A stretch of DNA of 64,000 nt from Leclercia adecarboxylata (GCA_002360945.1 DERO01000022.1:33917-97916), one strand, 5' to 3'; positions 1 to 9,095 are shown, counted from the stretch's first letter. The notes: generated from the sequence alone by a model not told the origin. Numbers and translations are program-made.

Positions 1-947
1 GACAGGACCTTCAGCTGCACCAGACGATCGACGCTGGTGGCCCCCGCCGGGACTTTTTCTCCCGCCGCGCGATCAACTGGGATGGATTCGCCGGTCAGGG
101 CGCTTTCGTCAAAGCTGGCTGCGGGGGTGAGCAGCGCTCCGTCGGCAGCCAGACGGCCTCCGGCGGACACTTCAATCACATCCCCCGGACGCAGCGCGGC
201 GATGGGCACGGTTTTACGCTCGCCATTAATCACCTGCGTAGCCGTTTCCGGCTTCAGCGCCATCAACGCGCTGACCCCTTTCCGTGCCCGGCTGGCGGCC
301 CAGCCTTCGAGCCGCTCGCCAATCAGAAACAGCAGCAGCACCATCGCCGCTTCCGCCGTGGCACCGATAAACAACGCCCCGATAGCGGCCACGCTCATCA
401 GCGTTTCAATGGCGAACCAGCTGCCGCTTTTCATCAGGCGCAGCGCCTGGCGGGCCACCGGCCAGAGTCCGACCAGGGTGGTGGCGATAAAGGCGAGATT
501 CCCGAACTGAGGGTTGAACTGCGTGAGGATCCAGCTTATGCCCATCAGCAGAACAAGCGTGATGAGCGGCAGGTTATCGTGCAGCACCGAGTTTTTTTCG
601 GCGGGGGCATTTTCGTTGCGTAGCGTATAACCCGCATTGATCACCGCCGCTTCGACCTGGGCGCTGACGTTGCTGCCCGCATCGACCAGCAGTTTTTCGG
701 TGGCAAACAGAACCTGGACATGGTTGACGCCCGCGACCTGGCGGACGGCGGTTTCCACCTTGCGGGCGCAGGCGGCACAGTCCATGCCGTTGACCACCCA
801 GCTGTAACGCTGACCCTGGACGGGAGCCAAGGCTTCGGCCTGCACAGAACCGTGATCTGCAGCGCAGCAGGACTCTTTAGCGGGAAGGGGGGCGAGCTTA
901 AGTGCCGAAAACTGCGGCACTTTTTTAGGTGTTTCTGGAGTCGACAT
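1..947 (-). CDS. zntA: Zn(II)/Cd(II)/Pb(II)-exporting P-type ATPase ZntA (partial, N-terminal 315 residues)
   Basis: Inner-membrane P1B-type ATPase that pumps zinc, cadmium and lead out of the cytoplasm. The visible part begins MSTPETPKKVPQF. It holds the heavy-metal-associated domain with GMDCAAC at about residues 54-60, a CC pair at 27-28 that stands where the E. coli protein has a longer Cys cluster, the first membrane helices, and the actuator-domain TGES loop near residue 288. The phosphorylation (DKTGT) and ATP-binding domains lie outside the window. The ATG at 947 gives the family N-terminus and sits directly downstream of a ZntR-type promoter, so the gene is expressed on its own although yhhN precedes it on the same strand. 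Confidence 0.96.
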   Translation of the reverse strand, partial: MSTPETPKKVPQFSALKLAPLPAKESCCAADHGSVQAEALAPVQGQRYSWVVNGMDCAACARKVETAVRQVAGVNHVQVLFATEKLLVDAGSNVSAQVEAAVINAGYTLRNENAPAEKNSVLHDNLPLITLVLLMGISWILTQFNPQFGNLAFIATTLVGLWPVARQALRLMKSGSWFAIETLMSVAAIGALFIGATAEAAMVLLLFLIGERLEGWAASRARKGVSALMALKPETATQVINGERKTVPIAALRPGDVIEVSAGGRLAADGALLTPAASFDESALTGESIPVDRAAGEKVPAGATSVDRLVQLKVL

Positions 948-982
948 GGCACTCTCCGGCAATGATAATTTTCTCATTAACC

Positions 983-1016
983 GCAGTATGCACTCTGGAG
1001 TCGACTCCAGAGTCAA
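983..1016 (-). promoter_or_regulatory. ZntR-controlled zntA promoter
   Basis: On the minus strand a -35 TTGACT (1016-1011) and a -10 CATACT (990-985) are separated by 20 bp, the overlong spacer typical of MerR-family promoters. The spacer is filled by a perfect 22-bp palindrome at 992-1013 centred on GTCGAC, the same operator as in E. coli zntA. ZntR bound to zinc is known to untwist such a spacer and activate transcription. The zntR gene itself is not in this window. Confidence 0.93.
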
Positions 1017-1023
1017 GTGCTAT

Positions 1024-1650
1024 TTAAATATACAGCGAACGCACAATCAGGAAGTGGCCGGCGAAGTAGCAGGCCGCGGCAATGGCGTTATCGGCACGGA
1101 AACGGCGACGATAGTGGCTACCCAGCCAGACGATATTCCCCAGCAGCAGGAGCGTGGCGCCGATAAAGGCAGACAGGGCCGGTGCCGTCGGACGGAAGAA
1201 CCACAGCTCGCCCGCCAGCCAGACCATCACCAGCGTCATGGCGATAAAGGTACACACCGCCCAGCGCAGCTCTTCCAGACGCGACCAGATCACCGCGATC
1301 AGCAGCGCGCCAATCACCAGCAGCGCCAGCGGCAGCGGCCAGAAGAACGACAGCGTCATCTGGCTGGCGAAATAGATGGTGTAGAGCAGATGCGATAAGA
1401 AGAACGCCCCCACGGCATACAGCAGACGCTGGCGCGGCAGCAGGGTCAGGGCATCACCGGCCAGCGACGCGCAGAGCCCGGCGAGCACCAGATAGCTGAT
1501 GGCGTTAAACATCGGCGCCTGCCAGGCCAGCAACAGGAGCAGCAACAAGGTGACGGGTTTAAACAGCCAGCGCTGCCAGGCAGGGCCGCGGTAGGACGCA
1601 TCGACATACAGCCATGCGGAGAAACAGACAGCGATAAATGACCAAAGCAT
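1024..1650 (-). CDS. yhhN: YhhN family membrane protein (lysoplasmalogenase-like)
   Basis: A 208-residue, very hydrophobic protein with about eight predicted membrane segments and hardly any soluble part (starts [16 protein letters not shown]). It belongs to the YhhN/TMEM86 family. Animal TMEM86B is a lysoplasmalogenase, but that activity is not established for the bacterial protein and enteric bacteria make few plasmalogens, so function is open. Its length equals that of the E. coli homologue. It lies upstream of zntA on the same strand with a 76-bp gap that holds zntA's own promoter, and it is divergent from yhhM. Confidence 0.9.
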   Translation of the reverse strand: MLWSFIAVCFSAWLYVDASYRGPAWQRWLFKPVTLLLLLLLAWQAPMFNAISYLVLAGLCASLAGDALTLLPRQRLLYAVGAFFLSHLLYTIYFASQMTLSFFWPLPLALLVIGALLIAVIWSRLEELRWAVCTFIAMTLVMVWLAGELWFFRPTAPALSAFIGATLLLLGNIVWLGSHYRRRFRADNAIAAACYFAGHFLIVRSLYI

Positions 1651-1777
1651 ATTAAGTCCCTGTATCTGTTATTGTTGAATAAACAGTTTCACTTCAGTGT
1701 AGTGGTGCAGACGGGCCAATAGCAATGCACAGCGTGGCACGCTATCCTGATTTCAGCCTGGTCTTAAGGATTGTCTA

Positions 1778-2137
1778 ATGAGCAAGATCCCGCTTTTTTT
1801 TATTATCGTGCTGGCAATTATCGTCATTGCCGCCTCGTTTCGCTTCGTGCAGCAGCGGCGGGAAAAGGCGGATAACGACGCCGCCCCGCTGCAGCAAAAG
1901 CGGGTGGTGGTGAGCAACAAGCGGGAAAAAGCGCTCAACGATCGTCGGTCGCGACAGCAGCAGGTCACGCCTGCCGGCACCAGCATGCGCTATGAAGCGA
2001 GCTTTAAGCCGGAGAGCGGCGGTCTGGAGATGACCTTTCGCCTCGACGAGAAGCAGTACCATCAGCTGACGGTGGGGGATAAAGGGACGTTGAGTTATAA
2101 GGGCTCGCGGTTTGAGGGGTTCAGTCCGGCGCCGTGA
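1778..2137 (+). CDS. yhhM: DUF2500 membrane-anchored protein YhhM
   Basis: A 119-residue protein beginning MSKIPLFFIIVLAIIVIAAS, a single N-terminal membrane helix. A strongly basic, Gln-rich stretch follows (about residues 25-60), then a small C-terminal domain ending in GTLSYKGSRFEGF. It matches the DUF2500 family, which has no assigned function. The topology suggests a periplasmic or cytoplasmic domain tethered by one helix. It is divergent from yhhN (127-bp gap) and convergent with yhhL, from which it is separated by a pair of inverted REP-like repeats. Confidence 0.88.
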   Translation: MSKIPLFFIIVLAIIVIAASFRFVQQRREKADNDAAPLQQKRVVVSNKREKALNDRRSRQQQVTPAGTSMRYEASFKPESGGLEMTFRLDEKQYHQLTVGDKGTLSYKGSRFEGFSPAP

Positions 2138-2141
2138 TTTT

Positions 2142-2230
2142 CCCCTCACCCCAGCCCTCTCCCAAGGGGAGAGGGAGCTCGAACGGTCCCCTCTCCCTGT
2201 GGGAGAGGGTTAGGGTGAGGGCATCAGACG
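2142..2230. repeat. Paired inverted CCCTCTCCC-type REP element (BIME-like)
   Basis: Two copies of a palindromic unit face each other: one around 2143-2177 with core CCCTCTCCCAAGGGGAGAGG, the other around 2187-2228 ending GGGTTAGGGTGAGGGC. The same unit recurs near 9.0, 14.8, 17.05, 43.6 and 45.7 kb. It lies between the convergent genes yhhM and yhhL, where it can form a long hairpin in either transcript and probably acts as a bidirectional terminator or transcript stabiliser. Confidence 0.85.
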
Positions 2231-2232
2231 GC

Positions 2233-2514
2233 TTATTTCTTCGCCTGCGCCTTAAACTTATTCATCCACACCAGCAGCTCAAACACGCCAAAAATAAACA
2301 CCCGCAACTGCTGCCAGCCGGTCATTTTCGGGCCATCTTTCGGCATACCGTTTTTCAGCATCACCATCTGCAGGGCATGCATAAATGAGGTGAAGATCAG
2401 CGCCACGTTGACGAAGATATTCATCGGACGCGGGAAGGGGTGGACGAGGTTGAGCAGTAAAAAGGCCCAGACCCCAATCATCAGCAAACGACCCAAATTA
2501 ATCAGTACCGGCAT
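2233..2514 (-). CDS. yhhL: DUF1145 small membrane protein YhhL
   Basis: A 93-residue protein starting MPVLINLGRLLMIGVWAFLL, with two to three membrane helices (about 3-22, 33-55 and a weaker C-terminal one) and a basic tail KFKAQAKK. It matches the DUF1145 family, function unknown. Its start overlaps the end of rsmD by 17 bp on the same strand, so the two are almost certainly co-transcribed and translationally coupled, as in E. coli. Confidence 0.88.
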   Translation of the reverse strand: MPVLINLGRLLMIGVWAFLLLNLVHPFPRPMNIFVNVALIFTSFMHALQMVMLKNGMPKDGPKMTGWQQLRVFIFGVFELLVWMNKFKAQAKK

Positions 2515-3100
2515 CAGTCTCTCCTTGTGATTGACGGTGATAAAGACGATAGGCGACCTGTCCGGCCACTTTTTCCCGGTGCAGATCCCAGTGGGCGGGC
2601 ACCGGCGGTAAACCGTTCTCTACCTCACTCTCGACGTAGATTAGCGCATCATCCGCCAGCCAGCCGTTGTTTTCCAGCAGCGTCAGCGTCTCTTCCAGCA
2701 GCCCTTTGCGGAACGGCGGATCGACAAACACCACGTCGTGCGGCTTACCCGCCTGGGCCAGGAAGGTGAGGGTATTGGTATTCTCCACTTTGGCGTGCGC
2801 GGCTTTCAGGGTCACCAGGTTTTGCTGCAACTGCTGGGCGACGCTGCGATCCATCTCCAGCAGCGTGGCGCTGGCGGCGTAGCGCGACAGAGCTTCGAGG
2901 CCCAGCGCACCGCTTCCGGCGAAGCAGTCCAGGCAGCGGGCATCTACCATTGAAGGGGCCAGCCAGTTAAACAGCGTCTCGCGAACGCGGTCGGTGGTCG
3001 GGCGCAGGCCCGGGCTATCCGGCACCGGCAGTTTACGGCCTCGCCACTGGCCGCCGATAATGCGTATCTGGCCCATGGCGGCACGGTTGGGTTTCTTCAT
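2498..3100 (-). CDS. rsmD: 16S rRNA (guanine(966)-N(2))-methyltransferase RsmD
   Basis: A 200-residue SAM-dependent methylase that modifies G966 of 16S rRNA in the assembled 30S subunit. Visible motifs are GQIRIIGGQWRGRKLPV near the N-terminus, the SAM-binding LDCFAGSGALGLEALSR at about residues 55-75, and the catalytic motif VDPPF (an NPPY equivalent) near residue 125. The frame stays open to a GTG at 3118, but the ATG at 3100 gives MKKPN, the family start. It is divergent from ftsY across a 136-bp promoter gap and overlaps yhhL downstream. Confidence 0.95.
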   Translation of the reverse strand: MKKPNRAAMGQIRIIGGQWRGRKLPVPDSPGLRPTTDRVRETLFNWLAPSMVDARCLDCFAGSGALGLEALSRYAASATLLEMDRSVAQQLQQNLVTLKAAHAKVENTNTLTFLAQAGKPHDVVFVDPPFRKGLLEETLTLLENNGWLADDALIYVESEVENGLPPVPAHWDLHREKVAGQVAYRLYHRQSQGETDAGTD

Positions 3101-3236
3101 ATCTTTGCTCGGGTACACCGACGGCCTGCGCTTGCAGGCGGTGATGTGCGTTAAGTTAAGTGATAAACTATTTCATCATTTTTTTAGCTTCCATGTATAT
3201 AGCGCCAGTAATTAACCGCGAGGGGTGTAGTCGCAG

Positions 3237-4724
3237 ATGGCAAAAGAGAAAAAACGTGGCTTCTTTTCCTGGCTGGGCTTTGGTCAAAAAGAGCAGGAAA
3301 CCGAGCAGCAGAACGAAGAACAACAGATCGCCGAACAGCCTGCCGTTGTTGAACAGCCGCAGCCTGAAACCCCTGTTGAGACCGTCGCTGACATAGAAGC
3401 AGAAGCGCGCACCCACAGCCAGCAAGAGACAGAAGCCTTCGCTGAAGAGGTGGTTGAGGTCACTGAGCAGGTTCAGGAGAGCGAAAAACCGCAGCCGGTT
3501 GAGCCAGAGCCTGTACCGGTAGCCGTTGAGCCGGAACCGGTGGTCGTGGAAGAGATTGTCGAGCCAGTCGCTGAGGTTGAACACGAAGAGTTACCGCTGC
3601 CGGAAGAGATCCTCGACGAAATTGAAGAGGCGATCCCGGAAGAGTACCTGCCAGAGACCGACGTTGAAGAACCGATCAGCGATGAAGAGCTCGAAGCGCA
3701 GGCGCTGGCGGCCTCGGCGGCGGAAGAGGCGGTTATCGTCGTCCCGGTCGCCGAAGAGGAAGAGCCGGTTGAAGAGATTGCCCAGGAGCAGGAAAAACCG
3801 ACCAAAGAAGGTTTCTTCGCGCGCCTGAAACGCAGCCTGATCAAAACCAAAGAGAACCTCGGTTCCGGATTTATCAGTCTGTTCCGCGGTAAGAAAATCG
3901 ACGATGATCTCTTTGAAGAGCTGGAAGAACAGCTCCTGATTGCCGACGTTGGCGTAGAAACCACCCGCAAAATCATCAACAGTCTGACGGAGAGCGCCAG
4001 CCGTAAACAGCTACGTGACGCCGAGGCACTGTACGGCTTGCTGAAAGAAGAGATGGGTGAAATCCTCGCAAAAGTTGACGAACCGCTTAATATTGAAGGC
4101 AAAATGCCCTTTGTTATTCTGATGGTCGGCGTTAACGGCGTGGGTAAAACCACCACCATCGGCAAGCTGGCGCGTCAGTTCGAACAGCAGGGCAAATCGG
4201 TGATGCTGGCTGCGGGTGATACCTTCCGTGCCGCCGCCGTTGAGCAGCTGCAGGTCTGGGGCCAGCGCAACAACATTCCGGTGATTGCTCAGCATACCGG
4301 GGCGGATTCCGCCTCCGTGATCTTTGACGCCATTCAGGCGGCCAAAGCGCGTAACGTGGATGTGCTGATTGCCGATACCGCAGGGCGTCTGCAGAACAAA
4401 TCGCACCTGATGGAAGAGCTGAAGAAAATCGTCCGCGTAATGAAAAAGCTGGACGAAGATGCACCGCATGAAATTATGCTGACTATTGATGCCAGCACCG
4501 GGCAGAATGCCATCAGTCAGGCGAAGCTGTTCCATGAAGCGGTAGGACTGACCGGGATCACGCTGACCAAGCTGGATGGCACCGCGAAAGGCGGGGTGAT
4601 CTTCTCGGTCGCCGATCAGTTCGGGATCCCTATCCGCTACATCGGTGTTGGCGAACGTATCGAAGATTTACGTCCGTTTAAATCGGGCGACTTTATTGAG
4701 GCACTTTTTGCCCGAGAGGATTAA
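3237..4724 (+). CDS. ftsY: Signal recognition particle receptor FtsY
   Basis: A 495-residue SRP-receptor GTPase that docks ribosome-nascent chain-Ffh complexes at the inner membrane. It has the long enteric acidic A domain (residues 1 to about 195, rich in Glu and Pro), then the N domain, then the G domain with GVNGVGKTT at about 298-306, DTFRAAA, DTAGR near 380 and TKLDGTAKGG near 440. The length is close to the E. coli protein. It is the first gene of ftsYEX: the stop at 4724 is two bases from the ftsE start, so translation is coupled. Confidence 0.97.
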   Translation: MAKEKKRGFFSWLGFGQKEQETEQQNEEQQIAEQPAVVEQPQPETPVETVADIEAEARTHSQQETEAFAEEVVEVTEQVQESEKPQPVEPEPVPVAVEPEPVVVEEIVEPVAEVEHEELPLPEEILDEIEEAIPEEYLPETDVEEPISDEELEAQALAASAAEEAVIVVPVAEEEEPVEEIAQEQEKPTKEGFFARLKRSLIKTKENLGSGFISLFRGKKIDDDLFEELEEQLLIADVGVETTRKIINSLTESASRKQLRDAEALYGLLKEEMGEILAKVDEPLNIEGKMPFVILMVGVNGVGKTTTIGKLARQFEQQGKSVMLAAGDTFRAAAVEQLQVWGQRNNIPVIAQHTGADSASVIFDAIQAAKARNVDVLIADTAGRLQNKSHLMEELKKIVRVMKKLDEDAPHEIMLTIDASTGQNAISQAKLFHEAVGLTGITLTKLDGTAKGGVIFSVADQFGIPIRYIGVGERIEDLRPFKSGDFIEALFARED

Positions 4725-4726
4725 CA

Positions 4727-5392
4727 ATGATTCGCTTTGAACACGTCAGCAAGGCCTATCTCGGTGGGAGACAAGCGCTGCAGGGGATTAACTTCCACCT
4801 GCAGCCGGGCGAGATGGCATTTCTGACCGGCCACTCCGGCGCAGGGAAAAGTACTCTGCTCAAGCTTATCTGTGGGATCGAACGGCCCAGCGCCGGGAAA
4901 ATCTGGTTTAGCGGCCACGACATCAGCCGTCTGAAAAACCGTGAAGTGCCATTTCTGCGTCGGCAGATCGGCATGATTTTCCAGGATCACCATCTGCTGA
5001 TGGACCGCACGGTATTCGACAACGTGGCGATCCCGCTGATTATCGCGGGTGCCAGCGGGGATGACATTCGTCGTCGCGTGTCGGCGGCGCTGGATAAGGT
5101 CGGGCTGCTGGACAAAGCGAAGAACTTCCCGATCCAGCTCTCCGGCGGTGAACAGCAGCGCGTGGGCATTGCCCGCGCGGTGGTAAACAAACCGGCGGTG
5201 CTGCTGGCGGATGAACCTACCGGTAACCTGGACGACGCCCTTTCCGAAGGGATCCTGCGTCTGTTTGAGGAGTTTAACCGCGTTGGGGTGACAGTACTGA
5301 TGGCGACGCACGACATGGGGCTTATCTCCCGTCGGTCGTACCGCATGCTGACGCTGAGCGACGGTCATTTGCACGGAGGCCTCGGTGAATAA
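4727..5392 (+). CDS. ftsE: Cell division ATP-binding protein FtsE
   Basis: A 221-residue ABC ATPase of the divisome. With FtsX it controls periplasmic peptidoglycan hydrolase activation through EnvC rather than transporting a solute. It shows Walker [10 protein letters not shown] at about 36-44, the signature [14 protein letters not shown] near 140, and Walker [12 protein letters not shown] near 160 followed by the H-loop ATHD. It starts two bases after ftsY and its last eight bases overlap the ftsX start. Confidence 0.97.
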   Translation: MIRFEHVSKAYLGGRQALQGINFHLQPGEMAFLTGHSGAGKSTLLKLICGIERPSAGKIWFSGHDISRLKNREVPFLRRQIGMIFQDHHLLMDRTVFDNVAIPLIIAGASGDDIRRRVSAALDKVGLLDKAKNFPIQLSGGEQQRVGIARAVVNKPAVLLADEPTGNLDDALSEGILRLFEEFNRVGVTVLMATHDMGLISRRSYRMLTLSDGHLHGGLGE

Positions 5393-6443
5393 GCGTGATG
5401 CAATAAACCAGATGCGGCAGTTTGGCAGCAAGCTCGACCGTTTTCGTAAATCGGCGGGCGGCCCGGGTGACGGCAACCGCAATGCGCCGAAGCGCAGCAA
5501 AGCCGCGCCAAAACCCAACTCGCGCAAAACCAACGTGTTTAACGAGCAGGTGCGGTACGCCTTCCAGGGCGCTTTGCAGGATCTGAAAAGCAAACCGCTG
5601 GCCACCTTCCTGACAGTGATGGTGATTGCTATCTCCCTGACCCTGCCCAGCGTCTGCTACATGGTCTACAAAAACGTTAACCAGGCGGCGTCGCAGTACT
5701 ATCCGTCCCCGCAGATCACCGTCTATCTCGACAAAGCGCTCGACGATAACGCGGCTGCGCAGGTGGTGGGGCAACTGCAGGCGGAGCAGGGCGTTGAGAA
5801 GGTCAACTACCTGTCGCGGGATGAGGCGTTAGGCGAGTTCCGTAACTGGTCCGGCTTTGGCGGCGCGCTGGATATGCTCGAGGAGAACCCCCTGCCCGCA
5901 GTGGCGGTGGTGATCCCGAAACTGGATTTCCAGGGCACCGAGTCGCTGAACACCCTGCGCGATCGCGTCTCCCGCATTAACGGCATCGATGAAGTGCGGA
6001 TGGACGACAGCTGGTTTGCCCGTCTGACGGCGCTGACCGGCCTGGTCGGGCGCGTGGCGGCGATGATCGGCGTGCTGATGGTGGCGGCGGTGTTCCTCGT
6101 TATCGGCAACAGCGTGCGTCTGAGCATCTTCGCTCGTCGCGACACCATTAACGTCCAGAAGCTGATCGGCGCAACCGACGGTTTTATCCTGCGTCCGTTC
6201 CTGTATGGCGGCGCACTGCTCGGTTTTTCCGGTGCATTTCTTTCACTGATTTTGTCAGAAATTTTGGTGATGCGTCTCTCCGCAGCGGTTACCGACGTGG
6301 CGCAGGTATTTGGAACTAAGTTTAATATCAGTGGTTTAGCCTTCGATGAGTGTCTGTTACTGCTGCTGGTGTGCTCGATGATCGGCTGGATCGCAGCGTG
6401 GTTAGCGACTGTGCAACATTTACGTCACTTTACCCCTGACTAA
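5385..6443 (+). CDS. ftsX: Cell division protein FtsX (ABC permease-like)
   Basis: A 352-residue integral membrane partner of FtsE. It has a basic cytoplasmic N-terminus of about 70 residues, a first helix around [20 protein letters not shown], a large periplasmic loop that in E. coli binds EnvC, and three C-terminal helices. The start is a GTG at 5385, inside the end of ftsE and preceded by GGAGG at 5374-5378. This start gives [10 protein letters not shown], matching the family N-terminus and the E. coli length of 352 residues. Confidence 0.97.
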   Translation: MNKRDAINQMRQFGSKLDRFRKSAGGPGDGNRNAPKRSKAAPKPNSRKTNVFNEQVRYAFQGALQDLKSKPLATFLTVMVIAISLTLPSVCYMVYKNVNQAASQYYPSPQITVYLDKALDDNAAAQVVGQLQAEQGVEKVNYLSRDEALGEFRNWSGFGGALDMLEENPLPAVAVVIPKLDFQGTESLNTLRDRVSRINGIDEVRMDDSWFARLTALTGLVGRVAAMIGVLMVAAVFLVIGNSVRLSIFARRDTINVQKLIGATDGFILRPFLYGGALLGFSGAFLSLILSEILVMRLSAAVTDVAQVFGTKFNISGLAFDECLLLLLVCSMIGWIAAWLATVQHLRHFTPD

Positions 6444-6454
6444 AAAATCTCTGG

Positions 6455-6496
6455 TATAATCTTTCCCTGCATTGAGAATCACCGTGCAGGGAAAGA
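6455..6496 (+). promoter_or_regulatory. Upstream rpoH promoter (-10 TATAAT) and adjoining inverted repeat
   Basis: A perfect -10 TATAAT with the extended TGG context lies at 6455-6460, eleven bases after the ftsX stop. This is where E. coli rpoH has its distal vegetative promoter, and no good -35 is visible. Directly downstream a 12-bp inverted repeat (6460-6471 with 6485-6496, arms TCTTTCCCTGCA) would form a hairpin in the rpoH leader. It has no following T-run, so it is not a convincing ftsX terminator. Confidence 0.6.
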
Positions 6497-6553
6497 GTCC
6501 CCTGTTGTCTCTTACCCCGCATAATCATCCCCATGTCACATTTTGTGCGTAAT

Positions 6554-6586
6554 TTATTCACAGTTTCACTCGGAACTTGTGGATAA
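6554..6586. promoter_or_regulatory. Paired DnaA boxes upstream of rpoH
   Basis: A consensus DnaA box in inverse orientation, TGTGGATAA, lies at 6578-6586, and a one-mismatch box, TTATTCACA, at 6554-6562. In E. coli DnaA is known to repress rpoH promoters through boxes at this place. The second box overlaps the sigma-E promoter, so DnaA binding should compete with sigma-E RNA polymerase. Confidence 0.75.
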
Positions 6587-6599
6587 AATCACTGTCTGA
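6572..6599 (+). promoter_or_regulatory. Sigma-E (RpoE) promoter of rpoH
   Basis: GGAACTT at 6572-6578, a 15-bp spacer and GTCTGA at 6594-6599 match the sigma-E consensus and the E. coli rpoH P3 promoter nearly base for base. It links extracytoplasmic or lethal heat stress to sigma-32 synthesis. Confidence 0.88.
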
Positions 6600-6698
6600 T
6601 AAAAGAGTGAATGATATTCTCGTTGCTCATTAATTCTGGCATGTTCGTTGCCTGACGGGGACAAACCGCCGCCAGAAAGAATCGATTGAGAGGAATGA

Positions 6699-7556
6699 AT
6701 GACCAAAGAAATGCAAACTTTAGCTTTAGCCCCTGTTGGTAACCTGGAATCTTACATCCGGGCTGCGAACACCTGGCCGATGTTGACGGCCGAGGAAGAA
6801 AAGGAGCTTGCTGAAAAGCTGCATTACCAGGGCGATCTGGAAGCAGCTAAGACGCTGATCCTGTCTCACCTGCGCTTTGTTGTTCACGTTGCTCGTAACT
6901 ACGCGGGCTACGGCCTGCCGCAGGCTGACCTGATCCAGGAAGGCAACATCGGCCTGATGAAGGCGGTGCGTCGCTTCAACCCGGAAGTGGGTGTGCGTCT
7001 GGTCTCCTTCGCCGTGCACTGGATCAAAGCGGAAATCCACGAATACGTGCTGCGTAACTGGCGTATCGTGAAGGTCGCCACCACCAAAGCACAGCGTAAG
7101 CTGTTCTTTAACCTGCGTAAAACCAAGCAGCGTCTGGGCTGGTTTAACCAGGACGAAGTGGAAATGGTTGCCCGCGAGCTGGGTGTTTCCAGCAAAGACG
7201 TGCGCGAGATGGAATCCCGTATGGCCGCGCAGGACATGACCTTTGATATGTCCTCTGATGATGACGCGTCCGACAGCCAGCCGATGGCCCCGGTCCTGTA
7301 TCTGCAGGATAAATCGTCCAACTTTGCCGACGGCATCGAAGACGACAACTGGGAAGAGCAGGCCGCCAACAAGCTGACCTTCGCAATGGAAGGCCTCGAT
7401 GAGCGTAGCCAGGATATTATCCGTGCCCGCTGGCTGGACGAAGATAACAAGTCCACCCTGCAGGAGCTGGCCGACCGCTACGGCGTCTCCGCTGAACGTG
7501 TGCGTCAGCTGGAAAAGAACGCCATGAAAAAACTTCGCGCCGCTATCGAAGCGTAA
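6699..7556 (+). CDS. rpoH: RNA polymerase heat-shock sigma factor RpoH (sigma-32)
   Basis: A 285-residue sigma-70 family factor that directs transcription of heat-shock chaperone and protease genes. It shows region 2 ([33 protein letters not shown]), the sigma-32-specific RpoH box [15 protein letters not shown] at about 132-146, and a region 4.2 helix-turn-helix near the C-terminus ([20 protein letters not shown]). The first codons are nearly identical to the E. coli segment that forms the translational RNA thermometer, so temperature-controlled translation is likely, though the fold was not computed. It has an independent promoter cluster upstream and a clear terminator after it. Confidence 0.97.
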   Translation: MTKEMQTLALAPVGNLESYIRAANTWPMLTAEEEKELAEKLHYQGDLEAAKTLILSHLRFVVHVARNYAGYGLPQADLIQEGNIGLMKAVRRFNPEVGVRLVSFAVHWIKAEIHEYVLRNWRIVKVATTKAQRKLFFNLRKTKQRLGWFNQDEVEMVARELGVSSKDVREMESRMAAQDMTFDMSSDDDASDSQPMAPVLYLQDKSSNFADGIEDDNWEEQAANKLTFAMEGLDERSQDIIRARWLDEDNKSTLQELADRYGVSAERVRQLEKNAMKKLRAAIEA

Positions 7557-7574
7557 CTTCCGCGAAGTCCCCGA

Positions 7575-7611
7575 TAACCCTCGAATGCAGATTCGGGGGT
7601 TTTGTTTTTTT
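7575..7611 (+). terminator. rpoH intrinsic terminator
   Basis: The arms AACCCTCGAAT (7576-7586) and ATTCGGGGGTT (7591-7601) form a hairpin followed by a T-rich run, 20 bp after the rpoH stop. Confidence 0.9.
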
Positions 7612-7854
7612 AACGCCTGCCCAGGCCGAATTCCCTCCTCTCCGCAAACACTTACCGCAGCGTTGTGCGCTGACTCGTTAAAGCCTCGCTTACCTTATAT
7701 ACATTTCAAAATTGCTATTCCAAATAGATAAAAATGGGGTATGTTTTAGCAGAGTATGCTGAAAAGGCGCGCACGGCAGACGCATAATTGAAATAAAGCG
7801 CCATAAAACAACATCACAACAAACACAATAACCACCACAATGGGGATTCTCAGG
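7612..7854 (+). promoter_or_regulatory. livJ upstream region
   Basis: A 243-bp AT-rich gap between the rpoH terminator and livJ. In E. coli the corresponding region carries the Lrp-repressed livJ promoter. I see AT-rich tracts but no -35/-10 pair good enough to mark. No reading frame of note is present. Confidence 0.4.
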
Positions 7855-8955
7855 ATGAATATGAAGGGTAAAGCCTTACTGGCAGGATGTATCGCGTTGG
7901 CATTCAGCACCATGGCTCAGGCTGATATCAAAGTGGCCGTGGTTGGCGCAATGTCCGGTCCGGTAGCGCAGTACGGCGATCAGGAATTTACAGGCGCAGA
8001 GCAGGCGGTTGCCGACATTAATGCCAAGGGCGGTATCAAGGGCGAAAAGCTGCAGATCGTAAAATATGATGATGCCTGTGACCCGAAACAAGCGGTTGCG
8101 GTAGCGAACAAAGTGGTGAACGACGGTATCAAATACGTTATCGGTCACCTGTGCTCCTCCTCCACGCAGCCTGCGTCTGATATCTACGAAGACGAAGGCA
8201 TTCTGATGATCACCCCTGCCGCCACCGCGCCGGAACTGACCTCCCGTGGCTACAAGATGGTGATGCGCACCACCGGTCTGGACTCTGACCAGGGCCCAAC
8301 CGCAGCGAAATATATCGTCGATAAAGTGAAGCCGAAGCGTATCGCTATTGTCCATGACAAACAGCAGTACGGTGAAGGCCTGGCGCGTTCCGTGCAGGAC
8401 AACCTGAAGAAATCCAACGCTAACGTGGTGTTCTTCGACGGCATCACCGCCGGTGAGAAAGACTTCTCGACAATGGTGGCGCGTCTGAAGAAAGAGAATA
8501 TCGATTTCGTCTACTACGGTGGTTATCACCCGGAGATGGGCCAGCTTCTGCGTCAGGCGCGTGCTGCCGGTCTGAAAACCCAGTTCATGGGCCCGGAAGG
8601 GGTAGCAAACGTCTCCCTGTCTAACATCGCCGGTGAATCGGCAGAAGGCCTGCTGGTGACCAAGCCGAAGAACTACGACCAGGTTCCGGCGAACAAACCT
8701 ATCGTAGACGCGATCAAGGCGAAGAAACAGGATCCAAGCGGCGCGTTCGTGTGGACTACCTACGCCGCGCTGCAAACCCTGCAGGCTGGCCTGAATCAGT
8801 CTGCTGAACCGGCTGACATCGCCACCTGGCTGAAAGCGAACTCCGTTGAGACCGTGATGGGGCCGCTGTCATGGGATGAGAAGGGCGATCTGAAGGGCTT
8901 CGAGTTCGGCGTGTTTGACTGGCATGCTAACGGTACCGCGACCGACGCTAAGTAA
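7855..8955 (+). CDS. livJ: Branched-chain amino acid periplasmic binding protein LivJ (Leu/Ile/Val)
   Basis: A 366-residue periplasmic binding protein that delivers leucine, isoleucine and valine to the LivHMGF transporter. A 23-residue signal peptide ([20 protein letters not shown] then AQA) is followed by [20 protein letters not shown]. The Cys pair that forms the disulphide is visible (DDACDPK and HLCSSS). The start at 7855 is preferred over the ATG at 7840 because GGGGA at 7842-7846 is well spaced from it and it gives the family N-terminus. It is monocistronic with its own terminator, and is a close paralogue of LivK 1 kb downstream. Confidence 0.95.
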   Translation: MNMKGKALLAGCIALAFSTMAQADIKVAVVGAMSGPVAQYGDQEFTGAEQAVADINAKGGIKGEKLQIVKYDDACDPKQAVAVANKVVNDGIKYVIGHLCSSSTQPASDIYEDEGILMITPAATAPELTSRGYKMVMRTTGLDSDQGPTAAKYIVDKVKPKRIAIVHDKQQYGEGLARSVQDNLKKSNANVVFFDGITAGEKDFSTMVARLKKENIDFVYYGGYHPEMGQLLRQARAAGLKTQFMGPEGVANVSLSNIAGESAEGLLVTKPKNYDQVPANKPIVDAIKAKKQDPSGAFVWTTYAALQTLQAGLNQSAEPADIATWLKANSVETVMGPLSWDEKGDLKGFEFGVFDWHANGTATDAK

Positions 8956-8956
8956 A

Positions 8957-8995
8957 AGCAAACGGCAACCAAAAGGTTGCCGTTTTAATGTTTGC
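8957..8995 (+). terminator. livJ intrinsic terminator
   Basis: A hairpin of AAACGGCAACC (8960-8970) and GGTTGCCGTTT (8975-8985) with an AAAA loop, followed by TAATGTTT, lies just after the livJ stop. Confidence 0.85.
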
Positions 8996-9093
8996 ACCCT
9001 CTCCCCGTGGGAGAGGGCCGGGGTGAGGGCATCAGGCCGCACCGCCCGGTGGCGCTACGCTTACCGGGCCTACAGGTTCGTGCCACCCGGCTT
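8996..9093. repeat. Mosaic REP elements between livJ and panM
   Basis: A CCCTCTCCC/GGGAGAGGG unit with the GGGTGAGGGCATCAG tail (8996-9035) is followed by a classic REP unit of the GCCCGGTGGCGCTACGC...ACCGGGCCTAC type and ends in CCACCCGGC. It lies between the convergent genes livJ and panM. Confidence 0.85.
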
Positions 9094-9095
9094 TT

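Noticed and set aside
37..510. 157-residue plus-strand reading frame
   Set aside because: It is the opposite-strand shadow of zntA; the minus strand encodes the conserved ZntA residues throughout.
2142..2230. CRISPR-like repeat array
   Set aside because: Only two inverted copies of a palindrome, no regular spacers and no cas genes; it is a REP-type element.
6460..6496. Intrinsic terminator after ftsX
   Set aside because: The inverted repeat is good but is followed by GTCCCCTG rather than T-rich sequence, and it lies downstream of the TATAAT promoter, so it is treated as a leader hairpin.
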